DNA of 64,000 bases, taken from assembly GCA_049487715.1 (NCBI GenBank), contig CP150562.1, positions 558,001 through 622,000 on the forward strand. Direction: 5' to 3'. How positions within the stretch are numbered: the first letter of the stretch is position 1; each line of letters opens with the position of its first letter. Of this stretch, positions 1-10,515 are shown piece by piece. A program made the translations under genes and the position numbers. Below the pieces are notes generated by a model, which saw only the letters and a program-made list of their open reading frames with translations, was not told the origin of the DNA and made no database searches. The stretch comes from Pycnococcus provasolii (taxonomy: Eukaryota; Chlorophyta; Pseudoscourfieldiophyceae; Pseudoscourfieldiales).

Positions 1-345
1 CGTTCGTAATATGTTTTCGTCATTCTCGCGCGGAAATCCGGTGGTGACACGGAAGAACGCACATCCCAGTATGCGCGTGACCCATTCCCGCTGTGCTCTC
101 ATCAAGTCAGCCTCGGTCGCCGGTGCCGGCACGTTTATTTCTATGCGCCACGCTTCCCCGCAGATTTCGCATATTCCCCGTTCCCTGGTATCGCCGAGGT
201 TTTTGCGCGAGACCCACTGCTGCACGCATCTTGGGTGTGCGTAAGTGAGTGATCCCGTGCATCCGCACGGCACGCACAGTTCGTTCTCCGTGGCCTCCAT
301 GGCGCATATGCGGCACTCCATCAAGGCATCCCCGGAAGCGGCCAT
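1..345 (-). CDS. RING-CH (RINGv) E3 ubiquitin ligase, N-terminal part
   Basis: The frame is open from an ATG at 345 to the window edge, so the C-terminus is missing. Residues 11-68 carry a RING-CH (C4HC3) pattern: MECRIC, then CVPCGC, GSLTYAHPRCVQQWV and GICEICGEAW. This is the spacing of the MARCH/Doa10 class, in which the domain recruits an E2 and ubiquitinates substrates, often at membranes. The family's transmembrane segments would lie beyond the edge and are not seen. A second ATG at 321 directly precedes the first zinc-binding cysteine, but it would leave almost nothing before the domain, so 345 is preferred. The gene is divergent from the Sfi1-like gene. The domain call is firm; the subfamily is unknown. 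Confidence 0.85.
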   Translation of the reverse strand, partial: MAASGDALMECRICAMEATENELCVPCGCTGSLTYAHPRCVQQWVSRKNLGDTRERGICEICGEAWRIEINVPAPATEADLMRAQREWVTRILGCAFFRVTTGFPRENDENILRT

Positions 346-883
346 TTCCGAACGCGTCGTGGAGTTGTTTGGATTAAACTAAGACGCCGAAACCAGATGA
401 ATATGCCGGCCAGGCGGAGGGGCCCCTGGAGTTTGCTTTTGATAATCAGCAGCAATCAGCATCACGTGATCCTTCATCTGGTTTATCCCACGCAAGCGCG
501 CACTCCATTAGACTATGTGATGATATGGGTCACCCTCGCCTTAACTCGTCGACTTGGCCGTGGTCATTTTTCATCTTTTCAGGTTTCGACTGGGCCGTCT
601 TAGCCTTAGTTTTTCGACTGGGCCGTGTTCATTTTTCGACTTGGCCGTCTTCAATAATACTGTACCTTTAATGGATAGTGCGGAGTAATAACCATTAGGG
701 TTAGGGTTAGGGTTAGGCCAGCCCCAGCCAGAGTGCCCCAGCCTGCCCAGGCGTAGCCCCTAGCCCCTAACCCTAACCCTAACCCTAACCCTAACCCGAG
801 GCGAGGCCGTTAACCCATCCCCAAGAGAACGTCCCCTCCCGGTCGTCGTCTTGGCAACACCTCTCTCACGTCGAATACCGTTC
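346..883. promoter_or_regulatory. Divergent intergenic region with repeated GGCCGT motif and telomere-type inverted repeat
   Basis: This spacer separates two divergent genes and should hold both promoters. Between about 546 and 650 a motif of the form TCGACTKGGCCGT occurs four times, twice followed by a T-rich stretch. From 695 to 717 there are almost four TTAGGG units, and from 764 to 797 a run of the complementary CCCTAA units; the two could pair across a 46-base loop. A TACTGTA heptamer lies at 658-664. No credible gene is seen here. Confidence 0.5.
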
Positions 884-3800
884 ATGGCGGAGTGGCAGAC
901 GCCTTTTCACCACGGCAGGGGCAGGGGCAGTGGCAGTGGCCGTCTGCCGCACGCCTCACCATCGGTGTCGCCGTCAGGGCCAGGAGGTTTAGCGGCATCC
1001 GAGCCGTCATCAGCACTTAGCCTAGTGACGACGCCAGCCGTGCCGGTTTGTCTCGTCGTGCCACATTTCGGACAGGGACGTACGCCCGGGTCGACGGTAT
1101 ACACAGGCACAGCCACAGGCATGCACGGCCGGAATGGGCAGGGAGTCGGGAGCGCATTCGCCTTGCCGCTGGCGCCTCTGACAAAATGGACAGTCACGCC
1201 ACAGACGTTCAACGAAGGACGCCTGCGCGTCCTGGGGCACGCAGTGACCGACGACGAGTTGAATACGGCGCGACTTGATGTGGAGAACGACAAAGCGGCT
1301 CGTGAGTTTATGCGCGCACACAAGGCGCCAAAGGCGGCTGCCACCATCCAGAACTGGTGGCGCGTCGCAACGAGCCTAGAGCGCCGGCGCTTTCAGTCGT
1401 ACATAGTCATGTTGAAGTACAGACGAACGCTCGCAAGGAAGCCATTCTTTCGCTCGTGGCGACAGGAGGCGAGGGCGCTTAGCCACGCACGGCGCACGGC
1501 GTGGGGAAGGAGCTTCTACGCGTGGAGGGAAGTGGCACAGCTTACCGACATACTCGCCAAGCAACTCACGTCACTGCTCAGTCATGCCGTCGCACGCACT
1601 GCAGTGCCCGTAATTCAGCTCTGGCGCATCTCAGCGACCGTCACAAAGTCCGATGCGGCGGCCGATAACGGAAGTGGCGGCACGGCGCTTGCAGCAGCAC
1701 TAGCGGCCGCGGTGCTCACGAGGCAGATTCCCTTCCGAATGAAGCAGTCGGTGCTTGAGGCATGGCGTAAGACCGCGACAGCGTGCAGGCGCGATGCCAT
1801 GCACGGTGCGATGCACATCGCCCGATTTGGCCGATCAGTGCGCACGTCGCGATTGCGCCACTCATTTCGCTTCTGGTTCCGCTACGCACTCACCAAGATT
1901 GCAGATCGCGTGGGCGTGCCGCCTCCCGTATTCAAGCCAACCGACCCCGTCTGGGATGCTTGGTACTGGTCCCACAAGAAGCACAAGAATCTCGTCAAGA
2001 GAGCTCGCGAGGGTAGGCGGATTCGTGTGCTGCTTGGATGCTTCCTCGAGCTCAAGACACAAGCACAACTGACGGTTGCGATGAGAACGGCATGGCTCTG
2101 GGCGGCGCGATTCAAGCGTGATGCGCTGCTCGAATCTGGACTTGACGCCTTTCGGCTCACACGCGGGCTTGGGCTTGCCGTGCGATTTCGCAAGAGCGTG
2201 TACTTCGACCTGTGGCGACGCACAGCTCGGCGGCATAAGGTGGTGCGCGGCATGCGCAAGAGTCTGGAAGAAATCCATCGGCGCTTTCTCCAGCGACTGG
2301 CGGTGCGTCACCTGGTACAGCACGGTCGAGCTCGTGCAATCACAGATGCGGCGGCCGAAGCAAGGCAGGTGGCGCGCCAGCCGCTGCTGTTGTGGGCTGT
2401 GAGCGCGTGGCGAGGTGACAACGTACACTGCTTTATCGCTGCAGCGTGGATTGCATGGTCCGGCAGGGTCATGAGGCGCATTCGCTTCTGTGCCCTCGTA
2501 GTGCAAAGCACGAACGCCTCGCGTCTGTTGGCTATGCGTAACGCGTTTGATGGATGGTGCTCGTGCATGCAAATCGACGATGAGACGAAACAACATGATG
2601 ATTCGGATCAGGAAATTTTGCCGAGCTCGGATGTGGACCATGCATTTGGACCCGTGCATCGTCGCGACTGGTCTGAAGCTCCTGCTCAAGCACCTGGTGA
2701 CAGTGATATCGACATCGTGCAGCACAGTGCTAGCAACATTCGGGCAAGAGTGGAGCACTTTACGTCAACCTTTACGGCTCGTGGCAATCACGCCGAGGTT
2801 GCACGGATCGTCGGAGTTCCTGAACCACCCGCACAACGACCCAGAAGCAAACGAGGGATCCGCGCGCATTCGCGCCTTTCGTCTGCGCGAAAGAGTGCCG
2901 AGGCTGCTGAGCAACTACTCGAAAAACGCGATGAGGATAAGGATAAGGATAAATTTTTGCTTAATTGTCGTAGCATGTGGGACTCTTCAAAGGAAATGCG
3001 CGATTCTCTAAAATCAAGTGCGAAGGCTCTGCTAACATGGCGGAATGGGCAGCCGGATGTCCTTCTATGGCAACGTATCGTGCGACTCATGCACGCGAGA
3101 CGTTCCAAAGAGCGCAAAGAACAAGCCGAAATTCAGGCAGAGGTTGCGCCGTTTGGACTATCGTCCCAGACAAAGAAGGGTATGGTGATTTGCAACGGCG
3201 TCGTCATTTGCGAGTGGGGAGTTACTGCAATCAGTGTCCAAGATGCGCTTTTTGCAAGACGTCTGGTCCAAGATGAATTTGCGCTATTCCGACGGGCATT
3301 GGAACTCATTGGTCTGGACACGGTCGTTCCATTCGCCCGCCTAGATTCGGCGGCAGAAATATTCTCTCCACTTCAATCAAGTACTTCTAGCTCGAACGGC
3401 AGTGACGAAAAATCTCCCACGACTCGTGTCACCACGAAGGGCTCTAATCTTCTGGGAGACAAACTCAGTAAGTTTTTTGGCGTTGTGATCGCAGCGCGCG
3501 CGCGTCTTTGGTACGAACGCGTCTCGCATCGCGCTCATAAATACTCAGTTGCAATTGCGGATGGCGCCGACACATCCGTGACTAGACAATTGCATGCCGC
3601 AAATAGGCGCTTCACTCTTGTGCAGCGCAGGAGACGAATTGCAGATCACACTCTGATGTTGTTGAGCGATTCAAGTGATGAGGAGGCATGCATTGCCCTT
3701 GCTCGGCGTCGTAATCGTGGCACAGCTCGCGGTGCATTTTATCGTTGGCGCACATTTGCTTCTCGACGCCGTTCAAAGCACAGCTCAGCCATCCAACAGG

Positions 3801-6800
3801 CATCTCCTGACATAAAGGCAGCTACCCCATCCTCATCTGTACCATCTCCAGAGCAAATTGTTCCAGTGACCTTGGATGGGCACCCCAAAGGGATCCCATC
3901 CCTTGAAATTTCGCCCGAGAGATCGCCATCGCACTCTTACGCCGAATCACAGATCCTGCTGAGTCCATCTACAATGCGTCTGCTCGAGCGCAGGCGAGAA
4001 ATGGAGATGGAGCGTGCTCGCATCGAACGTGAACGTCGTATCGGTATGCTCCGCGAGTCTGATCCTGCTTTAGCGGATTTCGACACGAATGATGAATCAT
4101 TAGATCATGAACGTGCATCCGATGGAGATGAATCGTCAAGTCCAAGCCTCTTACACGCGCCGTTGCCAGCATGGATTCCCGATCTATTCCCCGATCGTTC
4201 GGAACCATCTTCTCAGCGGACTAGCCAGGCTTCCATCACGCGCATTTCCGAGGATTTCGCAGAGGCACGAGCGATTGATATCCCTGCGAATGCATCAGAC
4301 GACTTCAACACAATAATAGAAGCGCGCGCCGATGTGATTGAAACAAATGAGCAAGATTACGCATCAGGCACACAATCCGGCGTTCAAAAAGCAGCACAAG
4401 TCGTCGAAGATTCTGGATTCGCACAGGCAAAGTCTACAACGGGAGACACCGACATCATACCCGAGACACAGCTCACAACACAAGCTGAGTTGAACGACCA
4501 AATTGTTCCCTTGCCTTTGACAGAGGATGAGAATTCGATTATGCAGCTTGAGGATGGTGACTATCCATCCAAAGAGGATAGCACGTCAGAAACCAAGATG
4601 GCTGGTGACAAAGTGATCTCACAATTTGAGGCGCAGCAGGAAGAACTACGCAACCATGAGGGAGTTAGCAGCTTACTCTCTGGTTCTATTGGCTCGTATT
4701 TTTCGCGTAAGCTCGACGATGATGATGTTGGAGATAGTCCTTCAGAAGATGAAGAAGACGAGGCCGATCCTGACAGAGATGATGACGATGAAGAGATGAA
4801 ATCCGTGGGAATATCAAAATGGGCGGAGCAGCGGCGTGAGGCTCGTTCAAAGCGCGCCAGCTCAACCGACTCCGAGGATGTTGAAAAGGACGACGGAGTG
4901 CATCATGTGCAAGAGCACACGCCACCTCGATTTGACGCACTTGGGCGACTTCTTACCGCAAGTTCTCCGCAGGAAGAGGCGGCAGGTATGCCTGATTATG
5001 TGCCATCTGGTGACTTGAGTACCATTGCAGAGGGCGACGAGTCCGCGGATGCAATCGCCGCAGCTGGCCGTCGAGCAGCTGCAGCTCGCATTCGTCCCTC
5101 ACAAATGATTGTAAGTTCTGAACAGCCTGGGAGCATACTCGCTGCTATTCCCGCCGCGGTGCAACCGAGAAGTGCTGCACAAGCTCCTGAGTCACGTGTG
5201 TCAAAAGAAAAGGAGAGCACTGCCCATACTACTGATCAACAATCTGAAATTAAGGCGGAGAAAAATGCATCACAAGCAATTTCTGGCGAGGGAGTATCCG
5301 GACCAGCGCCAGGGGAAATTCGTAACGCCTCGTCAGAGCAAGGGCCAAACGAGTCTTCTGCTCGCAGGACACAAGACGAAACGGTCGACGTAGGCAAGGA
5401 ATTGCAAAAGGATGTCGTTTATTATTCAGATAACGCTGGCGAAGGGTCTGATTTACCTCGTCGACACTTGGTTACGTCTGAAGATGCAAGTGCCGCTTTG
5501 GCGCTCGCGGAAGAAGCTGCCAATCTTCTTGAAGAGCCAGCAGCAGCCATGACTGCTCATTCGTCCCAAAAACCATTTGGCTCAGATTCGCTTGACGCGC
5601 AATATCTTTCGAATGCGCTAGACCCATCCGAAGAGGTGTTTTATGCACCCCGCACGAATCTTGCGGTGATCAAAGAGGATCCTAGCACAGGCACAAGCAA
5701 GCCTGTCAAACCGCGTCGGAATTCCCCGAGCCGTCAGGAGAGACGTCTTTCCCCTAAACGAACTGAAGCAAGGTCGGCAAGCCATTCCCCGAAACGCACT
5801 GAGACAAGCACGAAAAGCGAGAGTGGCGTAAGTCATAAGCAGAGACGAGAAAAGAAGCCATTAGTGGAACAGCCGGAACCCTGGCCGGTGCATGATACAA
5901 GCTCACCGTGGTCCGATGAGTCGAGTATTGTCACCGCAACTACGATATCACGTCAATCCACAAAGAGCTCTGTGCGCAGTACAAGGCGACCTCAGGAGAT
6001 CAAGCGGAATATTCCGCCTACAAGGCGGTCGCATGAGATCAAGCGGAGTGCATCACCGGATATAGGGAAGGAAGCGAAATTGCCACCAGAGCAAACATGG
6101 GTCGAGGAGGCGTCTGTTATTCCACAGGACCCCCCCATCCCTCTTCCCGGAATGAAACGGGTTGGTATCGACCAATCACTCGTGCCGCAGATCAGTGGAA
6201 GTGCTGACCACATCGAATCCAAGTTTCGTGCGAAGACATTGACTCAGCCACGCGCCCAGACACCAACTCAGCCACGCGCGAAGACATCAACTCAGATGCG
6301 CTTGGATGAGACGTCTTCGGCAGAAGTTAAGCCCGGCAAGATTACACAAAATCTTCGGTCAAGCACGCCGACTCAATCGAAGCCGCCCCGAAGCAGTTCT
6401 GTTCCTGTCAGCAATACAGAGAAAGTCCCCGCGAGAAAGTCGGGTACAGGCGTGGCTTGGGCAAGTCCTCTTTCAGGCTTAAGGGGTTCAGACGCTGAGG
6501 AAAGTCCTGCGCCACATGCGATGAGCACTAAGGCATTTGACGAGCGATACATGCACGCACCAAGGCGTGCAAAAGAGAATTTCGCAAAACAAGTCGAGAA
6601 GTTTAGGCACAACGCAGTGGAAAAGGCCTATGACAACGCTGTACAGCAAGCCGTGGATACCAAATCCGCGTCACCATTCTCATGGAGCCCGTCCGACATG
6701 CGGGCTGAGGCTGATAGAAAAATGGAATCGAGATTATTCGATGCACGTGACTATCCTACGGCAGGTGGTGGCTTTATTGGTGGAAATGTCGTGCCATATC

Positions 6801-7594
6801 CGCGATCGCCTGACTTGTTTCATCATCAGCATTCCGATAGGCATGATGGTGATGATGACAACGACATGCGTGGCTCAGAACTCACTTTATCAGAGTATTG
6901 GCTAAGGGGTGGCATCACAAATGACCTAGAAAGTGGCGAGTCGAGATTCATCCCGCAGGCGACGGGAAGCAAGAGTGATGCACGTGCTCCTCAATATTCC
7001 GGACCAGGCGTGCGCTCGTCTGGCACCTTTCATGCAAGACTGGCGTTTCCATCTCCTCCCGCGACTGCTGGTCCGCGGCGAGCATTCCGTACTCCAGCAA
7101 CAGCTTTGCCGCTGCCCCCTGCCACTGCACCCCCGCCGCTTGAGGCCAGCCACAGTGCTCCCGTTCTGAGCAGTAATGCTGTCGCGCTTCTCTTTGGCGG
7201 CACTCCTCTCTCGGCAGCGCTTATGGCAGAGGAGAGCTTCGGGCAGCCTCGAAATGATCGTGCTTGGCTGCGCGTTGGAAGTGGGGGCGTTGCTACCCCT
7301 CCTCCCATCCCATTGGCTCGCGACCCGAGCGAATCTCGTCTTGAGCCGCTGGCGCCACGCAGTTTTCAACCTGGTAAACTGGGAATTTTTGGGCCGCCTG
7401 ACTTGTCCGACGCGCGGCGAATGTCTGTGAATGGATCTCATCTCACATCAAAGCGCGAGCATAGTGCGATAATGACAAGACGGCAAAACTTGGAGCGCTG
7501 GCGCGGGACAGGCGAAAAGAAGCGAGCACGCATGCAGGCTGCGCGCGCACTGCGCTCGTTTCTCAATCCCCAAGAGCGTGGCGGGGCACTTTGA
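884..7594 (+). CDS. Sfi1-like centrin-binding repeat protein (2236 aa)
   Basis: The N-terminal third is built of degenerate Sfi1 repeats, each an amphipathic helix with an F-x-x-W-R core. Visible units include PFFRSWRQEA, SFYAWREVA, SVLEAWRKTA, SFRFWFRYA, SVYFDLWRRTA, NAFDGWCSC and GAFYRWRTFA. Roughly twelve are recognisable between residues 150 and 970, spaced irregularly. In known Sfi1 proteins these helices bind centrin to form filaments at centrosomes, basal bodies or spindle poles. The remaining 1250 residues are low-complexity and probably disordered, with acidic clusters (DDDDVGDSPSEDEEDE), Ser/Pro stretches and a tandem TQPRAKT/TQPRAQT motif. The start is the ATG at 884; frame open upstream of it has only a TTG. 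One exon. The repeat assignment is good; orthology to Sfi1 itself is inferred. Confidence 0.75.
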   Translation: MAEWQTPFHHGRGRGSGSGRLPHASPSVSPSGPGGLAASEPSSALSLVTTPAVPVCLVVPHFGQGRTPGSTVYTGTATGMHGRNGQGVGSAFALPLAPLTKWTVTPQTFNEGRLRVLGHAVTDDELNTARLDVENDKAAREFMRAHKAPKAAATIQNWWRVATSLERRRFQSYIVMLKYRRTLARKPFFRSWRQEARALSHARRTAWGRSFYAWREVAQLTDILAKQLTSLLSHAVARTAVPVIQLWRISATVTKSDAAADNGSGGTALAAALAAAVLTRQIPFRMKQSVLEAWRKTATACRRDAMHGAMHIARFGRSVRTSRLRHSFRFWFRYALTKIADRVGVPPPVFKPTDPVWDAWYWSHKKHKNLVKRAREGRRIRVLLGCFLELKTQAQLTVAMRTAWLWAARFKRDALLESGLDAFRLTRGLGLAVRFRKSVYFDLWRRTARRHKVVRGMRKSLEEIHRRFLQRLAVRHLVQHGRARAITDAAAEARQVARQPLLLWAVSAWRGDNVHCFIAAAWIAWSGRVMRRIRFCALVVQSTNASRLLAMRNAFDGWCSCMQIDDETKQHDDSDQEILPSSDVDHAFGPVHRRDWSEAPAQAPGDSDIDIVQHSASNIRARVEHFTSTFTARGNHAEVARIVGVPEPPAQRPRSKRGIRAHSRLSSARKSAEAAEQLLEKRDEDKDKDKFLLNCRSMWDSSKEMRDSLKSSAKALLTWRNGQPDVLLWQRIVRLMHARRSKERKEQAEIQAEVAPFGLSSQTKKGMVICNGVVICEWGVTAISVQDALFARRLVQDEFALFRRALELIGLDTVVPFARLDSAAEIFSPLQSSTSSSNGSDEKSPTTRVTTKGSNLLGDKLSKFFGVVIAARARLWYERVSHRAHKYSVAIADGADTSVTRQLHAANRRFTLVQRRRRIADHTLMLLSDSSDEEACIALARRRNRGTARGAFYRWRTFASRRRSKHSSAIQQASPDIKAATPSSSVPSPEQIVPVTLDGHPKGIPSLEISPERSPSHSYAESQILLSPSTMRLLERRREMEMERARIERERRIGMLRESDPALADFDTNDESLDHERASDGDESSSPSLLHAPLPAWIPDLFPDRSEPSSQRTSQASITRISEDFAEARAIDIPANASDDFNTIIEARADVIETNEQDYASGTQSGVQKAAQVVEDSGFAQAKSTTGDTDIIPETQLTTQAELNDQIVPLPLTEDENSIMQLEDGDYPSKEDSTSETKMAGDKVISQFEAQQEELRNHEGVSSLLSGSIGSYFSRKLDDDDVGDSPSEDEEDEADPDRDDDDEEMKSVGISKWAEQRREARSKRASSTDSEDVEKDDGVHHVQEHTPPRFDALGRLLTASSPQEEAAGMPDYVPSGDLSTIAEGDESADAIAAAGRRAAAARIRPSQMIVSSEQPGSILAAIPAAVQPRSAAQAPESRVSKEKESTAHTTDQQSEIKAEKNASQAISGEGVSGPAPGEIRNASSEQGPNESSARRTQDETVDVGKELQKDVVYYSDNAGEGSDLPRRHLVTSEDASAALALAEEAANLLEEPAAAMTAHSSQKPFGSDSLDAQYLSNALDPSEEVFYAPRTNLAVIKEDPSTGTSKPVKPRRNSPSRQERRLSPKRTEARSASHSPKRTETSTKSESGVSHKQRREKKPLVEQPEPWPVHDTSSPWSDESSIVTATTISRQSTKSSVRSTRRPQEIKRNIPPTRRSHEIKRSASPDIGKEAKLPPEQTWVEEASVIPQDPPIPLPGMKRVGIDQSLVPQISGSADHIESKFRAKTLTQPRAQTPTQPRAKTSTQMRLDETSSAEVKPGKITQNLRSSTPTQSKPPRSSSVPVSNTEKVPARKSGTGVAWASPLSGLRGSDAEESPAPHAMSTKAFDERYMHAPRRAKENFAKQVEKFRHNAVEKAYDNAVQQAVDTKSASPFSWSPSDMRAEADRKMESRLFDARDYPTAGGGFIGGNVVPYPRSPDLFHHQHSDRHDGDDDNDMRGSELTLSEYWLRGGITNDLESGESRFIPQATGSKSDARAPQYSGPGVRSSGTFHARLAFPSPPATAGPRRAFRTPATALPLPPATAPPPLEASHSAPVLSSNAVALLFGGTPLSAALMAEESFGQPRNDRAWLRVGSGGVATPPPIPLARDPSESRLEPLAPRSFQPGKLGIFGPPDLSDARRMSVNGSHLTSKREHSAIMTRRQNLERWRGTGEKKRARMQAARALRSFLNPQERGGAL

Positions 7595-7772
7595 TGCCAA
7601 GTTTAAGAGCACACGCGCGGCACTCCACTCGAATGAATAGAGCGAGTGAGCCCTCGTGACGTACTACTACTACCAATGTAACAGAACAAGATTTCACCTT
7701 GAAGAACTGCAAATGGCGCCTTCGCTGGCGTTGGTGGTTAAACAAGTTAGTTTCTTTTATTACCCAAAACGT

Positions 7773-9632
7773 CTATCCAAAGAGTCTGAACGACTTATCC
7801 GAGCCGCCAGTGAGAAGGAACTTCCCGTTCGGGTCCCAGGCGAGGCTCTGCACCGCGTCGTCGTGGGCGAGCATGTTCGCCTGCTCCGAACCGTCAGTCA
7901 AGCTGTGCACGCGCACGCGACCATCGTCGCTGGCGCAAGCGACGAGCTCCCCTGAACGGTCAATGGCGAGCGCGCTGACGGGATGGGGTCCAACGTCTAT
8001 GCTTAGGCGCTCCGCGACCATGCGCACGTCCCAAACCTTGACCACTCCGTCTGCGTCACAGCTCGCGATCGTGTCGCCGCGGAGATTGAAGGCGAGGCCG
8101 TTGCACGAGTTGTAGTGTCCGTAGTATGTCTGCGCGCAGAGCCCGGTTCGGGCGTCCCAAACACTCACCGTCTTATCGCTAGACGCGGTTGCAAGTGCCG
8201 CCGCGTACGGCTGCCACACAACCTCGTTCACCGAGTCCACGTGGCCGCGGAAAGTGGTGCGGCACCGCTGGCTGACAATGTCCCACATTCGAGCGGAATG
8301 ATCGAGCGAAGCGCTGAGCAGCAGGTCGCCGTGCAGATGAAATGCGACGCTCCATACCGCATGTGTGTGCTCCTTGAACGTGAGTGCACACGTCCCACTC
8401 TGGAAGTCCCACAGCTTCACCGTCGCGTCGCCGCTGCCAGACGCGAGGTGCAGCCCCTTGGGATGGAAGGCGACGGTGCTCACCCAGTCGCGGTGCCCCT
8501 CGCCCGCCATGACGAGTTCGCCGTCCGGCAGCGCCCACATCTTCCACGTGCGGTCGTCGCTGGCTGTGGCACACACCGGCTTGGTGGGATGCAGCGCTAC
8601 TGCGGAGACTGCGAGAGAGTGTCCCTTGAACGTCTTCGTCAGGCCGAGGTTCTTCACATCCGCCGGCTCGAAGCGCACGTTCCAGAAGGGATTTTCCATG
8701 TCCGTCGGAAGCGCCGCTGCGGCGCCTGTCGTTTTCTTCTTCTGTGTCGTCTTTTTAAGCGGAGGCGCTGTTGCACCCGCCGCTGCCGACATGTCTTCAC
8801 CCCCGCTCGCCTTTTCTGCGTCCTTAGCTGCCGCCGCCGTCGCCGCGGCTTCCTCGAGCGCCTTGACGCGCGCGGAGAGTCGGTCGCGTTCGAGTCGCGT
8901 CAGCATCTTCTCCTTCATCGCCGTCTCGTAACGACCTCGCAGTTCGGTGATGGTAGGTTCGTAGGATTCGTAGTGCTTCTTTAACCTCCTCATGTCCGTA
9001 ACGAGCTTGTTCTTCTCTTGTCCGACGCGCTTGTGGTGCATGCGGTGCAAGTCCCTCTCCTTTCGGAACTTGTCCCACGTCGCCGTCGCCTGCCTAGCGA
9101 TTTCTCGCGCGGATTCGAGTTCGGTGGAAAGGCGCTGCACCTCCTCCTCGAGCTCGGCGTTTCGCCGATAGACGTCAGGCACAGCGCTGACGTCTGTTTT
9201 GCTGAGCAAGCCTCGCACACCGAGCTCGAACCACTCCGTTTCGAACTCCGCGAGCGTCTTCGTGAGTCCTTTTTTCACGAGAAAGTTCCTGATAAAGTCG
9301 TCAACCACCTCAGGTTGTCGTTTCACTTCACCAGGGGCGACGACTTCACGGGGTGGCAGCAACAAAGAGGAGGCCGCAGCATCAGCACCTAGGGCGGACG
9401 CAGCAAAGTCACCACCGCCAGCAGCACCCGAAGTCATGATCCCCTGGAGGGACCGCATCGCCGTTTCGAGGTCTTCGGAGAAGTCGTCATCGAACACTGG
9501 AAGTTCCCCGGGGTCCTCGACGACAACCTCTTCGTAGACGAAGTCGTCGTCGTCGTCGAGCTCGACCATAACATCCTGAAACGACTCCTCCATAACTCCG
9601 TAGGCTCCAACTGCGGGGGGAGGCGCGGCCAT
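7773..9632 (-). CDS. SPAG16: PF20/SPAG16-like axonemal central-apparatus WD40 protein (619 aa)
   Basis: The N-terminus has the acidic stretch typical of PF20/SPAG16 (DDDDDFVYEEVVVEDPGE), then a conserved helical segment (VVDDFIRNFLVKKGLTKTL ... EFETEWFEL) and VPDVYRRNAELEEEV, which match the family in order. A coiled coil follows at about residues 150-270, then seven WD40 repeats from about residue 330 to the end (FKGHSLAVSAVALHP, GHRDWVSTVAFHP and so on), forming one propeller. In Chlamydomonas and mouse the protein sits on the inter-microtubule bridge of the central pair and is needed for ciliary motility. Its presence argues for motile 9+2 cilia. The frame is open further upstream, but ATGGCCGCG at 9632 gives the family-like N-terminus. 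Confidence 0.88.
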   Translation of the reverse strand: MAAPPPAVGAYGVMEESFQDVMVELDDDDDFVYEEVVVEDPGELPVFDDDFSEDLETAMRSLQGIMTSGAAGGGDFAASALGADAAASSLLLPPREVVAPGEVKRQPEVVDDFIRNFLVKKGLTKTLAEFETEWFELGVRGLLSKTDVSAVPDVYRRNAELEEEVQRLSTELESAREIARQATATWDKFRKERDLHRMHHKRVGQEKNKLVTDMRRLKKHYESYEPTITELRGRYETAMKEKMLTRLERDRLSARVKALEEAAATAAAAKDAEKASGGEDMSAAAGATAPPLKKTTQKKKTTGAAAALPTDMENPFWNVRFEPADVKNLGLTKTFKGHSLAVSAVALHPTKPVCATASDDRTWKMWALPDGELVMAGEGHRDWVSTVAFHPKGLHLASGSGDATVKLWDFQSGTCALTFKEHTHAVWSVAFHLHGDLLLSASLDHSARMWDIVSQRCRTTFRGHVDSVNEVVWQPYAAALATASSDKTVSVWDARTGLCAQTYYGHYNSCNGLAFNLRGDTIASCDADGVVKVWDVRMVAERLSIDVGPHPVSALAIDRSGELVACASDDGRVRVHSLTDGSEQANMLAHDDAVQSLAWDPNGKFLLTGGSDKSFRLFG

Positions 9633-10515
9633 TGCAAACAAGTAGCAGCTTAAGCTACTAAGCGACACACGAGAGCGAGAGCGAGAGCGAGTGCGAGGTG
9701 AGAGAACCAGACAGACTCTCCGGTCTGGTCTACTGTAATAAGGCTTAGATGGTCTGGCAGCTTGGACTCGAGCGTCAGAACCACAACAAACAAACTTGTA
9801 CAGGCACTTGACTCGCTGCACCAGTACCCTAGGGTAGTGACAAGGCCTCGACCAAACGTGTCCGTGTTTCTTGCCGGAGCCCCCCTGGCCCTGGGGCCCC
9901 AGGGGATCCCGTTGTGCACGGCCACTCAAGCAAAAGTAAAGGGCACGTGCAGCAAGTCCTTAGTACTAGTCTAAAGAAGGTCGCCCGCTGTGCGCTTGCG
10001 ACCAGGCCGAGCCCCCGGCTGCCCGCGGGGGTCCGCTGTTTCTTGCGCTTGCGACCAAAGGCGACGGGTCCCAAAGGCCTTGACGAGTCCGTGGTTGGGA
10101 CTTGGTTTGGACGAGCCTGCTCCTTGGATCCCAACTGCTTTAGACCTGCAAGACCGGTGGAAAAAAAAAGAAAAAAATGAGCAATTTTCTATCAAGAGAG
10201 TACCTGGTTTTACGCGTTGACTGCTTGCTTCAATGCTTACAGGTATTCTTTTACAGGTAGTTCTCTATGAAGGGTCGGCGACGCGCTTTTCGTTGTCTTG
10301 GACCTCCTGTTTCTTGGACCGTTAGTTGGACCCGACTTTTACCTCTGTAAGGTGTGATGTCACATCTCTCCCTCCCGGGTCTTCCGACCCTCCAAGGAAC
10401 GTTCCCCTTCCTCCCGTCCCTTACCTAGGTGGTGAGGCCCGGCCCCTTCCTCCCGGCGCCATTGTTGACCTCCGCCTGTTGATTCCTGGCGCCGATTCGC
10501 GGCTCCGCACGTAAT
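9633..10515. other. Divergent intergenic spacer, no gene seen
   Basis: This 0.9 kb spacer lies between PF20 (minus) and the coiled-coil gene (plus). It includes a short GAGAGC microsatellite (about 9667-9690), a TACTGTA heptamer about 100 bp upstream of PF20 (9731-9737), and a 16-base GC palindrome CCCTGGGGCCCCAGGG near 9890. The frames open through it lack family resemblance. Confidence 0.4.
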
